Positions 18,371 through 25,634 of a DNA stretch of 64,000 nt are shown in pieces (position 1 is the first letter of the stretch; the number at the start of each line of letters is the position of its first letter). The stretch is from assembly GCA_965237445.1 (NCBI GenBank), contig OZ250142.1, forward strand, positions 1,426,001 to 1,490,000. The letters run 5' to 3'. The notes under the pieces are model-generated. The model ran no database searches and was not told the DNA's origin. It saw only the letters and a list, made by a program, of their open reading frames with translations. Origin of the DNA: G963668185 sp965237445. Its GTDB lineage: Bacteria; Chloroflexota; Dehalococcoidia; Lucifugimonadales; G963668185. The position numbers were made by a program, and so were the translations under genes.

Positions 18371-19429
18371 ATGGCGAACTATCAAGACCTCAAGGACCGT
18401 ATCGATGGGGGAGAAACCGTAATCTTGGACGGGGCCGTCGGCACGCAGCTCCAGGACATGGGTGTGCCGATGCACCCCGTGGCTTGGTGCGGCCCGGCCA
18501 ACGTTACGCACCCGTCCAGCGTTGTCCAGATGCACGAGCGGTACATCCGGGCGGGCGCGGACGTTATTACCACCAATACGTTCTCCACAGTGCGCCCGAT
18601 GCTGGAGAACGCCGGATATGGGGACATGGTGCGGGAGGTCAACGCGCGTTCCGCCCACCTGGCCCAGGAAGCCAGGCATCGGGTGGGAGGGGACAGGCCC
18701 GTGTACGTAGCCGCCTCGATGTCCAGTCATATAGTCGGCCGCAATCCTAAGACCGGTCACATAGGGATCGGCGGCGCGTATGGCCCCGGCGGGAACCTTC
18801 GGCCATACCCGGAGAGTGCGCGGATTCCCGCGACCGAGATCGAAGACTACTACGGTGAAATGGCGGAAGTTCTTGCCGAGGCTGGGGTGGACCTGTTCCT
18901 GGTTGAGCCGATGGGCCGCGACAACGAGGCCAGGCTGATTCAGGCGAACGCCGCCAAGGCAACCGGGCTTCCCGTGTGGGTTGGGTTCGACGCCTATGTC
19001 AACGCGGACGACGCGGTGATTCTGGGCGGCAGAGCGAAGACGGGACCCGCGCCGGCCGGCGCGCGCGTGATAAACGACGACATGACGCTGGCGGACGCTA
19101 TTGCCGAGATCAGGCCAGTCGAGCCGGATGTTATGGCCGTGTTCCACTCCAGGATCGATGACACCAACGCCGGCCTTGATGTGCTGCTCAACGGGTGGTC
19201 CGGGCCTGCGATGGCCTACCCGGACGCCGGCAGAAGAGACTATGTGCAGAAGTGGCAGGACCGTGACACGGCCAACGAAGAGACGCCGGATGAGTTTACC
19301 GGCGCGGCCAAGGCCTGGGCAGACAGCGGGGTACAGGTGATCGGCACCTGCTGCGGGTTCGGCGTGGAGTACATCGAGCCGCTCAGGGGCGCATTGCCGG
19401 ACAAGATAGCGAATCCTAGGGCGGCCTGA
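18371..19429 (+). CDS. Homocysteine S-methyltransferase family protein, paralogue 1
   Basis: A 352-residue TIM-barrel protein related to betaine-homocysteine and MetH-type homocysteine methyltransferases. It has VILDGAVGTQLQDMG at the N-terminus, GADVITTNTFSTV, DLFLVEPMGRDNEA, and a C-terminal double cysteine, Cys327-Cys328 in GTCCGFG. The third zinc ligand, a Cys in G-x-N-C of known enzymes, aligns with His259 in AVFHS. Zinc could still bind through His-Cys-Cys, but this is inference. The methyl donor and acceptor may differ from betaine/homocysteine. Start ATG 18371 with a clear AGGAGG. Followed by a close paralogue. Confidence 0.85.
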   Translation: MANYQDLKDRIDGGETVILDGAVGTQLQDMGVPMHPVAWCGPANVTHPSSVVQMHERYIRAGADVITTNTFSTVRPMLENAGYGDMVREVNARSAHLAQEARHRVGGDRPVYVAASMSSHIVGRNPKTGHIGIGGAYGPGGNLRPYPESARIPATEIEDYYGEMAEVLAEAGVDLFLVEPMGRDNEARLIQANAAKATGLPVWVGFDAYVNADDAVILGGRAKTGPAPAGARVINDDMTLADAIAEIRPVEPDVMAVFHSRIDDTNAGLDVLLNGWSGPAMAYPDAGRRDYVQKWQDRDTANEETPDEFTGAAKAWADSGVQVIGTCCGFGVEYIEPLRGALPDKIANPRAA

Positions 19430-19496
19430 CTCGCCTAGCTAGCGGTGGGCTAACTAACACCGCAGCGGGTCTTGGGGAACTTGTGGAGATTGGCTG

Positions 19497-19523
19497 GCCC
19501 GCCCGCGGGCCTCGCGGGCGGGC
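19497..19523. terminator. Strong GC hairpin downstream of paralogue 1
   Basis: Perfect 11-bp arms GCCCGCCCGCG and CGCGGGCGGGC around a 5-base loop. It sits 68 bases after the stop at 19429. No clear T-run follows, so factor-independent termination is only possible; it could also be a dispersed palindrome or limit readthrough into the next gene. Confidence 0.45.
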
Positions 19524-19590
19524 TAGGCGTTTGCTTCAGCCATATCTCGACATCGTGCGCCAGCCAACCTTACTCTTGGGTTACGGTGTC

Positions 19591-19694
19591 AGTGATACTT
19601 AGACGCAGACTCTGAGCGCGTTCGGCCGTCGAGGAATGGTCGAGTAGAAGCGCGACCGCCCACGAGCGGCAAGTGCATAACGGAGGTGCCGGAA
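19591..19694 (+). promoter_or_regulatory. Conserved two-hairpin leader, copy B
   Basis: Counterpart of the element before 18371, 104 bases from its ATG. The block ACGCAGACTCTGAGCGCG (19602-19619) aligns with copy A. A weaker second hairpin, CCGC/GCGG, lies at 19656-19669, 25 bases before the ATG. Hairpin 1 is poorly paired here, so covariation support is limited. Confidence 0.4.
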
Positions 19695-20726
19695 ATGGCA
19701 AACTATCAGGACCTTAAGGACCGCATTGGCAGGGGAGAGACCATAATCCTCGACGGCGCCGGAGGCACGATGCTCACGAAAATGGGCGCAAAAGCCCACC
19801 CGGTGGCTTGGTGCGGCCTGGTTGCCGCCACTCATCCGGACACCGTGGTGCAGATGCACGAGCTGTACATCCGGGCGGGCGCGGACGTGATAACCACCAA
19901 CACCTGGTCCACGGTGCGGCCATTACTTGAGTATGTCGGCTACGGCGACCGGGTGCGTGAGGTAAACGCGCTTGCGGCGCAACACGCCCGGGAGGCCAGG
20001 GACAACGCGGCCGGGGACAGGCCGGTGTACATTGCCGGGTCCATGTCCAGCCACATGGTCGGGCGCAACCCCCGTGAAGACGAAATAGGCTTCGGAATTG
20101 GCGCAGACTTTGCGCCCTATCCGCAGAGTGCGCGATACACATTGGAGGAGATCGAGGGCTTCTACAATGAGATGGCGGAGGTGCTCGCCGAGTCCGGCGT
20201 GGACCTGTTCCTCGTCGAGCCGATGGGCCGGGACAACGAGGCGCGGCTGATCCAGGCGAAGGCCGCTAAGGCGACCGGCCTGCCGGTGTGGGTCGGGTTC
20301 GATGCCTACGTCGATGACAACGGTACGGTGATACTGGGAGGCGCGGAAAGGACTGTACCCACCCCGGAGGGCGCCCGCGTGATCAACAACGACATGCCCC
20401 TCTCGGAAGCGGTGGCGGAGATCAGGGCCGTGGAGCCTGACGTCATGGCCGTGTTCCACTCTAGTGTGAAGGATACCCACGCCGCACTGGACGTGCTGAT
20501 GAGTGAATGGTCCGGCCCGGCAATGGCCTATCCCTGCGCTGGCCGCGCAGCCCTCGTGCAAGGGCCGCAAGAGCACGTGACGCCGGATGAGTTCGCCAGT
20601 GCTGCCAATGCCTGGGTGGACCGGGGCATACAGGTCATCGGCACTTGCTGTGGCTTCGGCGTGGACTACATCGAGCCGCTCCGGGGCGCGCTGCCGGACA
20701 AGATCGCGAAGCCCAGAGCTGCCTGA
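19695..20726 (+). CDS. Homocysteine S-methyltransferase family protein, paralogue 2
   Basis: A 343-residue paralogue of the preceding gene, with the same order of motifs: ILDGAGGTMLTKMG, GADVITTNTWSTV, LFLVEPMGRDNEA, AVFHSSVKDT and IGTCCGFGVDYIEPL. The same His replaces the usual Cys zinc ligand, so the change predates the duplication and is unlikely to be an error. ATG at 19695 has CGGAGG at 19681; an upstream in-frame GTG at 19686 overlaps that site and is rejected. Differences cluster in the glycine loop after SSH and near the C-terminus, which may reflect different substrates. The role is inferred from family only. Confidence 0.85.
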   Translation: MANYQDLKDRIGRGETIILDGAGGTMLTKMGAKAHPVAWCGLVAATHPDTVVQMHELYIRAGADVITTNTWSTVRPLLEYVGYGDRVREVNALAAQHAREARDNAAGDRPVYIAGSMSSHMVGRNPREDEIGFGIGADFAPYPQSARYTLEEIEGFYNEMAEVLAESGVDLFLVEPMGRDNEARLIQAKAAKATGLPVWVGFDAYVDDNGTVILGGAERTVPTPEGARVINNDMPLSEAVAEIRAVEPDVMAVFHSSVKDTHAALDVLMSEWSGPAMAYPCAGRAALVQGPQEHVTPDEFASAANAWVDRGIQVIGTCCGFGVDYIEPLRGALPDKIAKPRAA

Positions 20727-20861
20727 CCCGAGCCGCTGGCCATACGCTGACAACCGCCGGGGGGTGCTCTTAAGGGTTCTCCTGAGCGTTGACCCGTCTG
20801 TTGGTCAGGTGGGTGAGTGAGGTGGACGCGAGGGAAGTCGCTGCTTCTCTCCAGGGGACCG

Positions 20862-22574
20862 CTATGCACCCGCGCCGCGTGCGGCCTTCTTCCAAGAGTC
20901 GCGAAGGGCTACCGCGCGGTTGAAAACCGGCGCGCTAGGCTTTGAGTCCACGGAGTCGGCCCTGAAATAGCCGATCCGCTCGAACTGCAGCGGCGTGTCC
21001 GGTCCGGCGTCCGCGAGGGCCGGCTCCAACCGGCAGTCCGTAAGGGTCTCCAGGGAGTTCGGGTTGAGTGCGCTCAGGTAGTCGGCATCCTCCTCAGGGT
21101 CTTCCTTGCTGAACAGTACGTCGTAGAGCCGGACTTCGGCGGGGACGGACTCGGCCACAGACACCCAGTGGATCGTGCCCCTGACTCTTCGTCCGTCAGG
21201 CGCCTGGCCTCCGCGAGTCTCGGGGTCGTACGTACAGCGCAGCTCCACTACCTCACCGTCTTCGTTCCTGACCACTGACGTGCACCTGATGAGGTAGCCG
21301 TAGCGCAGCCTGACCTCTCTGCCGTCCGGCGCCAGCCGATAGAACTTGCGGGGTGGGTCATCCATGAAGTCGTCCCGTTCGATGTAGAGCTCCCTTGAGA
21401 ACGGCAGCTTGCGGGTGCCCATGGACGGGTCCTCCGGGTTGTTGACCGCTTCCAGTTGCTCCACCTTGCCTTCAGGGTAGTTTTCGATGACCACTTTGAG
21501 CGGCCGCAGCACCGCCATTGCCCGGCGGGCGCGCTTGTTCAGGTCTTCGCGCACGCAGTGCTCAAGGAACGCGATCTCAACGGCGTTGTCACGCTTGGCG
21601 ATCCCGATACGAGAGCAGAATGCCCGTATCGCTTCCGGCGTGTAGCCGCGTCTCCGCATGGCTGCCAGCGTTGGCATCCGAGGGTCGTCCCAGCCGGAAA
21701 CGTGCCCGCTGTTGACCAGCGCCAGGAGCTTGCGCTTGCTCACGATTGTGTTGGTCAGGTTTCGGCGCGCGAACTCGATCTGGCGAGGCTGGTAGATGCC
21801 GATCTTCTCGAGCAGCCAGTCGTACAGGGGCCGGTGGTCCTCGAACTCCATCGTGCATATCGAATGCGTGACGCCTTCGATCGAGTCCGACTGCCCGTGT
21901 GCGAAGTCATATGACGGGTAGATGCCCCACGTGTCGCCCGTGCGATGATGCGTTGCGGACACGAGCCGATACAGTACCGGGTCCCGCATGTTTATGTTGC
22001 CGGACGCCATGTCGATCTTCGCCCTGAGAACGCGTGAACCCTCCTCGAACTTCCCGGCCCGCATTCTCCGGAAGAGGTCCAGGTTTTCTTCCACCGAACG
22101 GTCCCTAAAGGGACTGGGCGTGCCCGGCTTCGTCAGAGTCCCCCGGTACTCCCTGATCTGCTCCTGGGATAGATCGCAGACGTACGCGTCCCCGGACTCG
22201 ATCAGCCTGACAGCGTAACCGTAGAGCTGTTCGAAGTAGTCCGAGGCGTAGTAGAGGTGCTCGCCCCAGTCGAACCCCAACCACTTCAGGTCCGCCTTGA
22301 TCGCCTCCGCGTACTCTTCTTCCTCTTTGGCCGGGTTGGTATCGTCGAAGCGCAGGTGGCACGTGCCGCCGAACTCCTCGGCTATGCCGAAATTTAGGCA
22401 GATCGACGAGGCGTGCCCGATGTGCAGGTAGCCGTTCGGCTCCGGCGGGAACCTGGTAACGACCTGGCCGCCGTACCTGTCGTTATTTGTGTCTGCGGAA
22501 ACGTGCCGCCGCACGAAATCAAGGCCCTCTTCGTGGGCGGCAGTTGGTGCTCCTGTGGCGTCGCTCGTGTTCAT
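20862..22574 (-). CDS. glnS: Glutaminyl-tRNA synthetase
   Basis: Class I synthetase of 570 residues that charges tRNA-Gln in the cytoplasm. The HIGH signature is PNGYLHIGHA, RFDDTNPAKE follows, and the KMSKS counterpart is IVSKRKL. The C-terminal anticodon-binding beta-barrels are present (LRYGYLIRC, IHWVS). Having GlnRS implies direct glutamine charging and not only the GatCAB route. Typical bacterial length, intact frame, convergent with the upstream methyltransferase-like genes. Confidence 0.96.
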   Translation of the reverse strand: MNTSDATGAPTAAHEEGLDFVRRHVSADTNNDRYGGQVVTRFPPEPNGYLHIGHASSICLNFGIAEEFGGTCHLRFDDTNPAKEEEEYAEAIKADLKWLGFDWGEHLYYASDYFEQLYGYAVRLIESGDAYVCDLSQEQIREYRGTLTKPGTPSPFRDRSVEENLDLFRRMRAGKFEEGSRVLRAKIDMASGNINMRDPVLYRLVSATHHRTGDTWGIYPSYDFAHGQSDSIEGVTHSICTMEFEDHRPLYDWLLEKIGIYQPRQIEFARRNLTNTIVSKRKLLALVNSGHVSGWDDPRMPTLAAMRRRGYTPEAIRAFCSRIGIAKRDNAVEIAFLEHCVREDLNKRARRAMAVLRPLKVVIENYPEGKVEQLEAVNNPEDPSMGTRKLPFSRELYIERDDFMDDPPRKFYRLAPDGREVRLRYGYLIRCTSVVRNEDGEVVELRCTYDPETRGGQAPDGRRVRGTIHWVSVAESVPAEVRLYDVLFSKEDPEEDADYLSALNPNSLETLTDCRLEPALADAGPDTPLQFERIGYFRADSVDSKPSAPVFNRAVALRDSWKKAARGAGA

Positions 22575-22738
22575 GTGATGCTAGGAACTATCTCAGATTG
22601 GGCGGGGACAACACAATAGCGGCATCGCCAGCGTCACTTGAGGATGCGCTCATGACTAGAGGAATGCACGGAATCTCCTTCACTCCTGAGCTTAGGTCGC
22701 AAGTACCGTTGCGAAGGAACCACCTGGCTGCAATTAGC

Positions 22739-23065
22739 ATGAATACCGTGCTACCGTGCTACCGTGCTACCGTGACCGTCTTATTCAAGGATGATGGCGT
22801 GGGAGATGTTTTCAACGGGCGCTCCATCGCAAGGGCGAGGCTAACGTGTCCCACTTCGATGTGGTCAGTCGCCCAGCGAAAGCTGGACCAACTCGACTCT
22901 GCCGTTTCCCTGGGCGATCCTGGCACACCTCCGGGCAACCGGCTGGAGCGACTGAGCGAGGATCGCCGTGGACAGTACAGTATTCGGATCAACAACAAGT
23001 ATCGCATCTGTTTCGAATGGACTAACGGAGGCTTGGCAGAAGTCGAGATAACTGACTATCACTGA
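22739..23065 (+). CDS. higB: HigB/RelE-type toxin (plasmid maintenance killer family)
   Basis: Toxin of the HigB group, expected to cleave mRNA on the ribosome. The conserved core is present: LFKDDGVGDVFNG, then PPGNRLERLSEDRRGQYSIR, NNKYRICFEW and the C-terminal VEITDYH. Two starts are possible: ATG 22739 and GTG 22772. The second gives the usual family length of about 97 residues. An 8-base repeat lies between them. A HigA antitoxin follows after 14 bases, the inverted toxin-first order typical of HigBA. Confidence 0.85.
   Translation: MNTVLPCYRATVTVLFKDDGVGDVFNGRSIARARLTCPTSMWSVAQRKLDQLDSAVSLGDPGTPPGNRLERLSEDRRGQYSIRINNKYRICFEWTNGGLAEVEITDYH
22745..22776. repeat. Four-copy ACCGTG(CT) tandem repeat at the toxin start
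   Basis: ACCGTG occurs four times at 8-base intervals (22745, 22753, 22761, 22769). The last GTG (22772) is a possible start codon of the HigB-like toxin. Because the unit is not a multiple of three, loss or gain of a copy would change the frame of any start lying upstream of it. Confidence 0.7.
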
Positions 23066-23079
23066 GTAGGAGACTAAGC

Positions 23080-23394
23080 ATGGTCAGCACTCCAACCGAC
23101 CGCGAGCCGACGCACCCAGGCAAGATGTTGCTGAAGGAGTTCCTTGTGCCCCTTCAGATGACCCAGCGCGAGCTTGCCAGTGCGATCCTCGTACCCTACC
23201 AGCGTGTGAACGAACTCGTCCGTGGGAGGCGTGGGGTCACGCCCAGCACCGCCCTGCGGCTATCCAGGTTCTTCGGCACATCTCCCGGCTTCTGGATGAA
23301 CCTGCAGCTCCGTTGGGACCTTTACCATGCCCAACGCGCCGAGACCGAACAGATTGACGATATCCGGCCGCTTGAACAGGTCGCCGCTCCCTAA
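23080..23394 (+). CDS. higA: HigA-type antitoxin, XRE helix-turn-helix
   Basis: A 104-residue XRE-family antitoxin. It begins with the family signature THPGKMLLKEFL. The helix-turn-helix follows: MTQRELASAI, PYQRVNELVRGRRGVTPSTALRLSRFFGTS. The C-terminal half (FWMNLQLRWDLYHA) matches HigA. It binds HigB and represses the operon, by analogy with known pairs. Start ATG 23080 follows TAGGAG. No palindromic operator was recognised in the short upstream gap; it could lie before higB. Confidence 0.92.
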   Translation: MVSTPTDREPTHPGKMLLKEFLVPLQMTQRELASAILVPYQRVNELVRGRRGVTPSTALRLSRFFGTSPGFWMNLQLRWDLYHAQRAETEQIDDIRPLEQVAAP

Positions 23395-23448
23395 AGAGTC
23401 GCGGTCTCATTCACCTGTGTGAAGGCGTAGCCGGAGACTTGCTTACCT

Positions 23449-23958
23449 TCAGATTAGCCTGCTGGACTTTGCGGGCAGCTCCAGCCTGCCGCTCTCCTGG
23501 TCGCCGATACCTGCGAGCCCGGCGCCCACTCCGACGGCGATAGCCACCGCCAGCAGCACGATCCACCACCGAGCCGACATTCGCGATCTTGCAAGCAGCG
23601 GTGTCAGACCGGCGGTCGCCGCGAGCACAACAGCGCCCACTGGCACGATGTACGACACGCTGCGGTCAAGCTGCGAGGCTGCCAGGAATGCCAGCAGCAC
23701 AACGGCCCCGAACCCGGCCGCCCACGCCGCGAAGTACAGTCGTGTTCCTTGCCGGCCTCGGCCGAGGATACGCCACATGACGCCGGCCACGAGCCCCGTT
23801 AACATCGCCCCGGCGGTTACCGTACCGCTGTTGAACAGCGTGTCGGTGGGCGCGTGGAGCGGGAGTTGGACCAGCGAGGCAGCGATTGCCGCGACGGCCC
23901 CGGCCACCAGGCCGGCCCCGACCGCGCTCCCTGCCGCGCCTGTCTGGCTGGGCGTCAC
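23449..23958 (-). CDS. Four-helix integral membrane protein of unknown function
   Basis: A 169-residue hydrophobic protein with about four membrane segments (around residues 12-32, 46-66, 76-94 and 100-155, the last covering two helices). Gly/Ala-rich helices; no catalytic motif is recognised. It begins 16 bases after the YceI-like gene and is the last gene of the export operon that reads from 29977 down. Co-transcription suggests a part in envelope export or stress, but there is no direct evidence. Confidence 0.65.
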   Translation of the reverse strand: MTPSQTGAAGSAVGAGLVAGAVAAIAASLVQLPLHAPTDTLFNSGTVTAGAMLTGLVAGVMWRILGRGRQGTRLYFAAWAAGFGAVVLLAFLAASQLDRSVSYIVPVGAVVLAATAGLTPLLARSRMSARWWIVLLAVAIAVGVGAGLAGIGDQESGRLELPAKSSRLI

Positions 23959-23974
23959 TTACGGTTCGGGCGAA

Positions 23975-24781
23975 TCAGGGGGCAGGTACAGGCTCGAGCG
24001 CAAGCAGCACCTCCACCCGCACGTCGTCCTCTATCGAGACCACTGACCTAGCCGTGGGTTTCGTAATGCCGAACTGGTCCCAGGTGAACGTGGAGCGCCC
24101 CAGCACGAAGACCGAGTCGCCGTCGTCCCTGGCCTCGATGTCGAACACAAGCGGGAAGTCGCTGCCCAGCAGGTTTACGGTCGCCTCCACCTGCGTCGTG
24201 ACCTCGTTGCCGGCGGCGAAGCCTTCCGGTAGCGGGAGCGTGCTCGGCACGGTCACCTTGGCGACGGGATGCGTGGAGAACATCCTGTTCCTGACGTACC
24301 CGTCCCGGTACTGCGAATCGCTTGATAGCGTCCGCAGCTCGATGATCACTAGAGACTCAGTGCCATCGAAGTTCACGATCCCGGTCAGGGCGGAGGTCCG
24401 CAAGACGGCGTCGTTCGGCAGAGGCAGGTTCGCGAGCTGTTCCTCCACCGTGAACGTCGCCTCCGAGCCCTCGGACACATTGAACGTGATTCCCTCGTAC
24501 TGACCTGCAGTCCGTTCCATTGCGTCGGCAGGCTCGCCTTGTTCGGCGTCGTCCTCCATAGTGTCGGCCGTCTCTGTCGGAGTGGCATCCGCCTCCTGCC
24601 CGGTTGCCTCTTCGGCCTGCGCCGTTGGAGTGGTCGCGCGCTCCTGCTCGCCTGCCTCGACCGTCGGTGTCGGAGCGGCCTCCGCCTCCTGCTCCTCGCT
24701 GCCGGCCGTGTCGGCTTGCGCCGTTGGCGTGGTCGCGCGCTCGGCTCGCCTGCCTCGGCCGTCGGTGTCGCGGCGACGCAA
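23975..24781 (-). CDS. YceI-like domain lipoprotein with a frameshifted N-terminus
   Basis: The C-terminal 170 residues match the YceI beta-barrel pattern (ITFNVSEGSEATF, GIVNFDGTES, RDGYVRNRMF, HPVAKVTV), which binds isoprenoid-like lipids in the periplasm. Before it lies a low-complexity linker with repeated ATTPTAQA/AGEQER units. The true start is probably ATG 24864, which has GGGAGG eight bases upstream and encodes MKRLGHRTLPFSLA. A lipobox-like ALACGGESD appears in another frame, and a further linker unit (AATPTAEAGE) in a third. At least three small indels therefore separate the signal sequence from the domain. Either the gene is decaying or the assembly has errors here. Confidence 0.7.
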   Translation of the reverse strand: MRRRDTDGRGRRAERATTPTAQADTAGSEEQEAEAAPTPTVEAGEQERATTPTAQAEEATGQEADATPTETADTMEDDAEQGEPADAMERTAGQYEGITFNVSEGSEATFTVEEQLANLPLPNDAVLRTSALTGIVNFDGTESLVIIELRTLSSDSQYRDGYVRNRMFSTHPVAKVTVPSTLPLPEGFAAGNEVTTQVEATVNLLGSDFPLVFDIEARDDGDSVFVLGRSTFTWDQFGITKPTARSVVSIEDDVRVEVLLALEPVPAP

Positions 24782-24938
24782 CGTCAGACTCTCCGCCGCA
24801 CGCGAGGGCTGCGATTGAGATGAGCTAGCGAGAACGGCAGAGTACGATGGCCAAGCCGTTTCATTGAAGATGCCTCCCGAAAGGTTGAAGTGAAGTGTGA
24901 ATAGTACACGGACATGGCCTCCCAGCGTGAGCGATTCG

Positions 24939-25349
24939 CTACTCGTTCTCTTCCGTCTGCTCCGCCGTCTCTGAGCTGCTCCCGCCGCGCTGGCCGAATT
25001 CGAAGCCTCGCCCGGTTATGCCCCCGCCGCCGAAGCCGCCGAACGCGCCTGCGCCCTCCGGCAGCACGAACACGGATGTGGCGGTCATTGCACCGCCCTC
25101 GTCCCGCTGGCCGGTCACGGTAACGCTCCGTCCCTCCTCGAGGTCTTCCAGGGCCAGCTCCGCGATCCCCTGGATATCCGTCTCGACGCCGATCTTCACC
25201 TCGAGCGCTCCCTGCGGCGTAGACACCCTGACGACGTCGCCTTCAACGGCCTCTATCGTACCGAACACTCCCCCGCCGGGAGCTCCTCCTCCAAACGCTC
25301 CCGCAAGTCCGAGCAGCCCGCCGCCTCTTTGTCCAAAGTCGCCCTGCAA
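24939..25349 (-). CDS. DUF5666-like OB-fold protein, C-terminal part after frameshift
   Basis: A 136-residue frame with a Gly-rich start, a beta-rich core of about 70 residues (GTIEAVEGDVVRVSTPQG, KIGVETDIQ, GRSVTVTGQRDEGG) resembling DUF5666/OB-fold domains, and a Gly/Ser/Glu-rich tail. Upstream codons of the same frame continue as SEIRQALGSGQLQGDFG, joining smoothly to the overlapping frame at 25253-25588. So the two are one gene of about 216 codons with a one-base deletion near 25375-25392. It follows the permease in the export operon. Its function is unknown. Confidence 0.6.
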   Translation of the reverse strand: MQGDFGQRGGGLLGLAGAFGGGAPGGGVFGTIEAVEGDVVRVSTPQGALEVKIGVETDIQGIAELALEDLEEGRSVTVTGQRDEGGAMTATSVFVLPEGAGAFGGFGGGGITGRGFEFGQRGGSSSETAEQTEENE

Positions 25350-25588
25350 CTGGCCGGAGCCCAGAGCCTGCCTGATTTCTGAGAGAGCATCGCTTCGTCC
25401 GGGACCCCTTCTGCCGTCAGCACAGCGCCGCCTCCGGGCGAGGGCAGCATGGCCAGGTCCGCCATCGCCAGGTCCTGGGCCGGCGCATTCCGCTTGCCCA
25501 GTTCGTAGCCGCCAATGAACAGCCCTCCGAGTATGCCGCCAACCACCATCACGGAAACCGCAAGAGCTATGAAAGATCGAGTACTCAT
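25253..25588 (-). CDS. N-terminal membrane anchor part of the DUF5666-like protein (frameshifted)
   Basis: The first 65 or so residues are real: a short basic start, one membrane helix (SFIALAVSVMVVGGILGGLF) and a linker to VPDEAML. After that the frame runs into shadow sequence, while the next frame carries on with the conserved protein. The intact protein would be a membrane-anchored periplasmic protein with a Gly-rich linker and an OB-like domain. ATG at 25588 is 46 bases after the MacB-like permease. The coding evidence after about 25392 belongs to the frame at 24939-25349. Confidence 0.55.
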   Translation of the reverse strand: MSTRSFIALAVSVMVVGGILGGLFIGGYELGKRNAPAQDLAMADLAMLPSPGGGAVLTAEGVPDEAMLSQKSGRLWAPASCRATLDKEAAGCSDLRERLEEELPAGECSVR

Positions 25589-25634
25589 CGCATTACTCCG
25601 GGAGCGTTATTGTTCGAGCCGCGGACTTCGGCTC

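Noticed and set aside
24539..24828. Overlapping plus-strand frames opposite the YceI linker
   Set aside because: Produced by the Thr/Pro/Ala repeat of the minus-strand gene read in reverse; no independent evidence.
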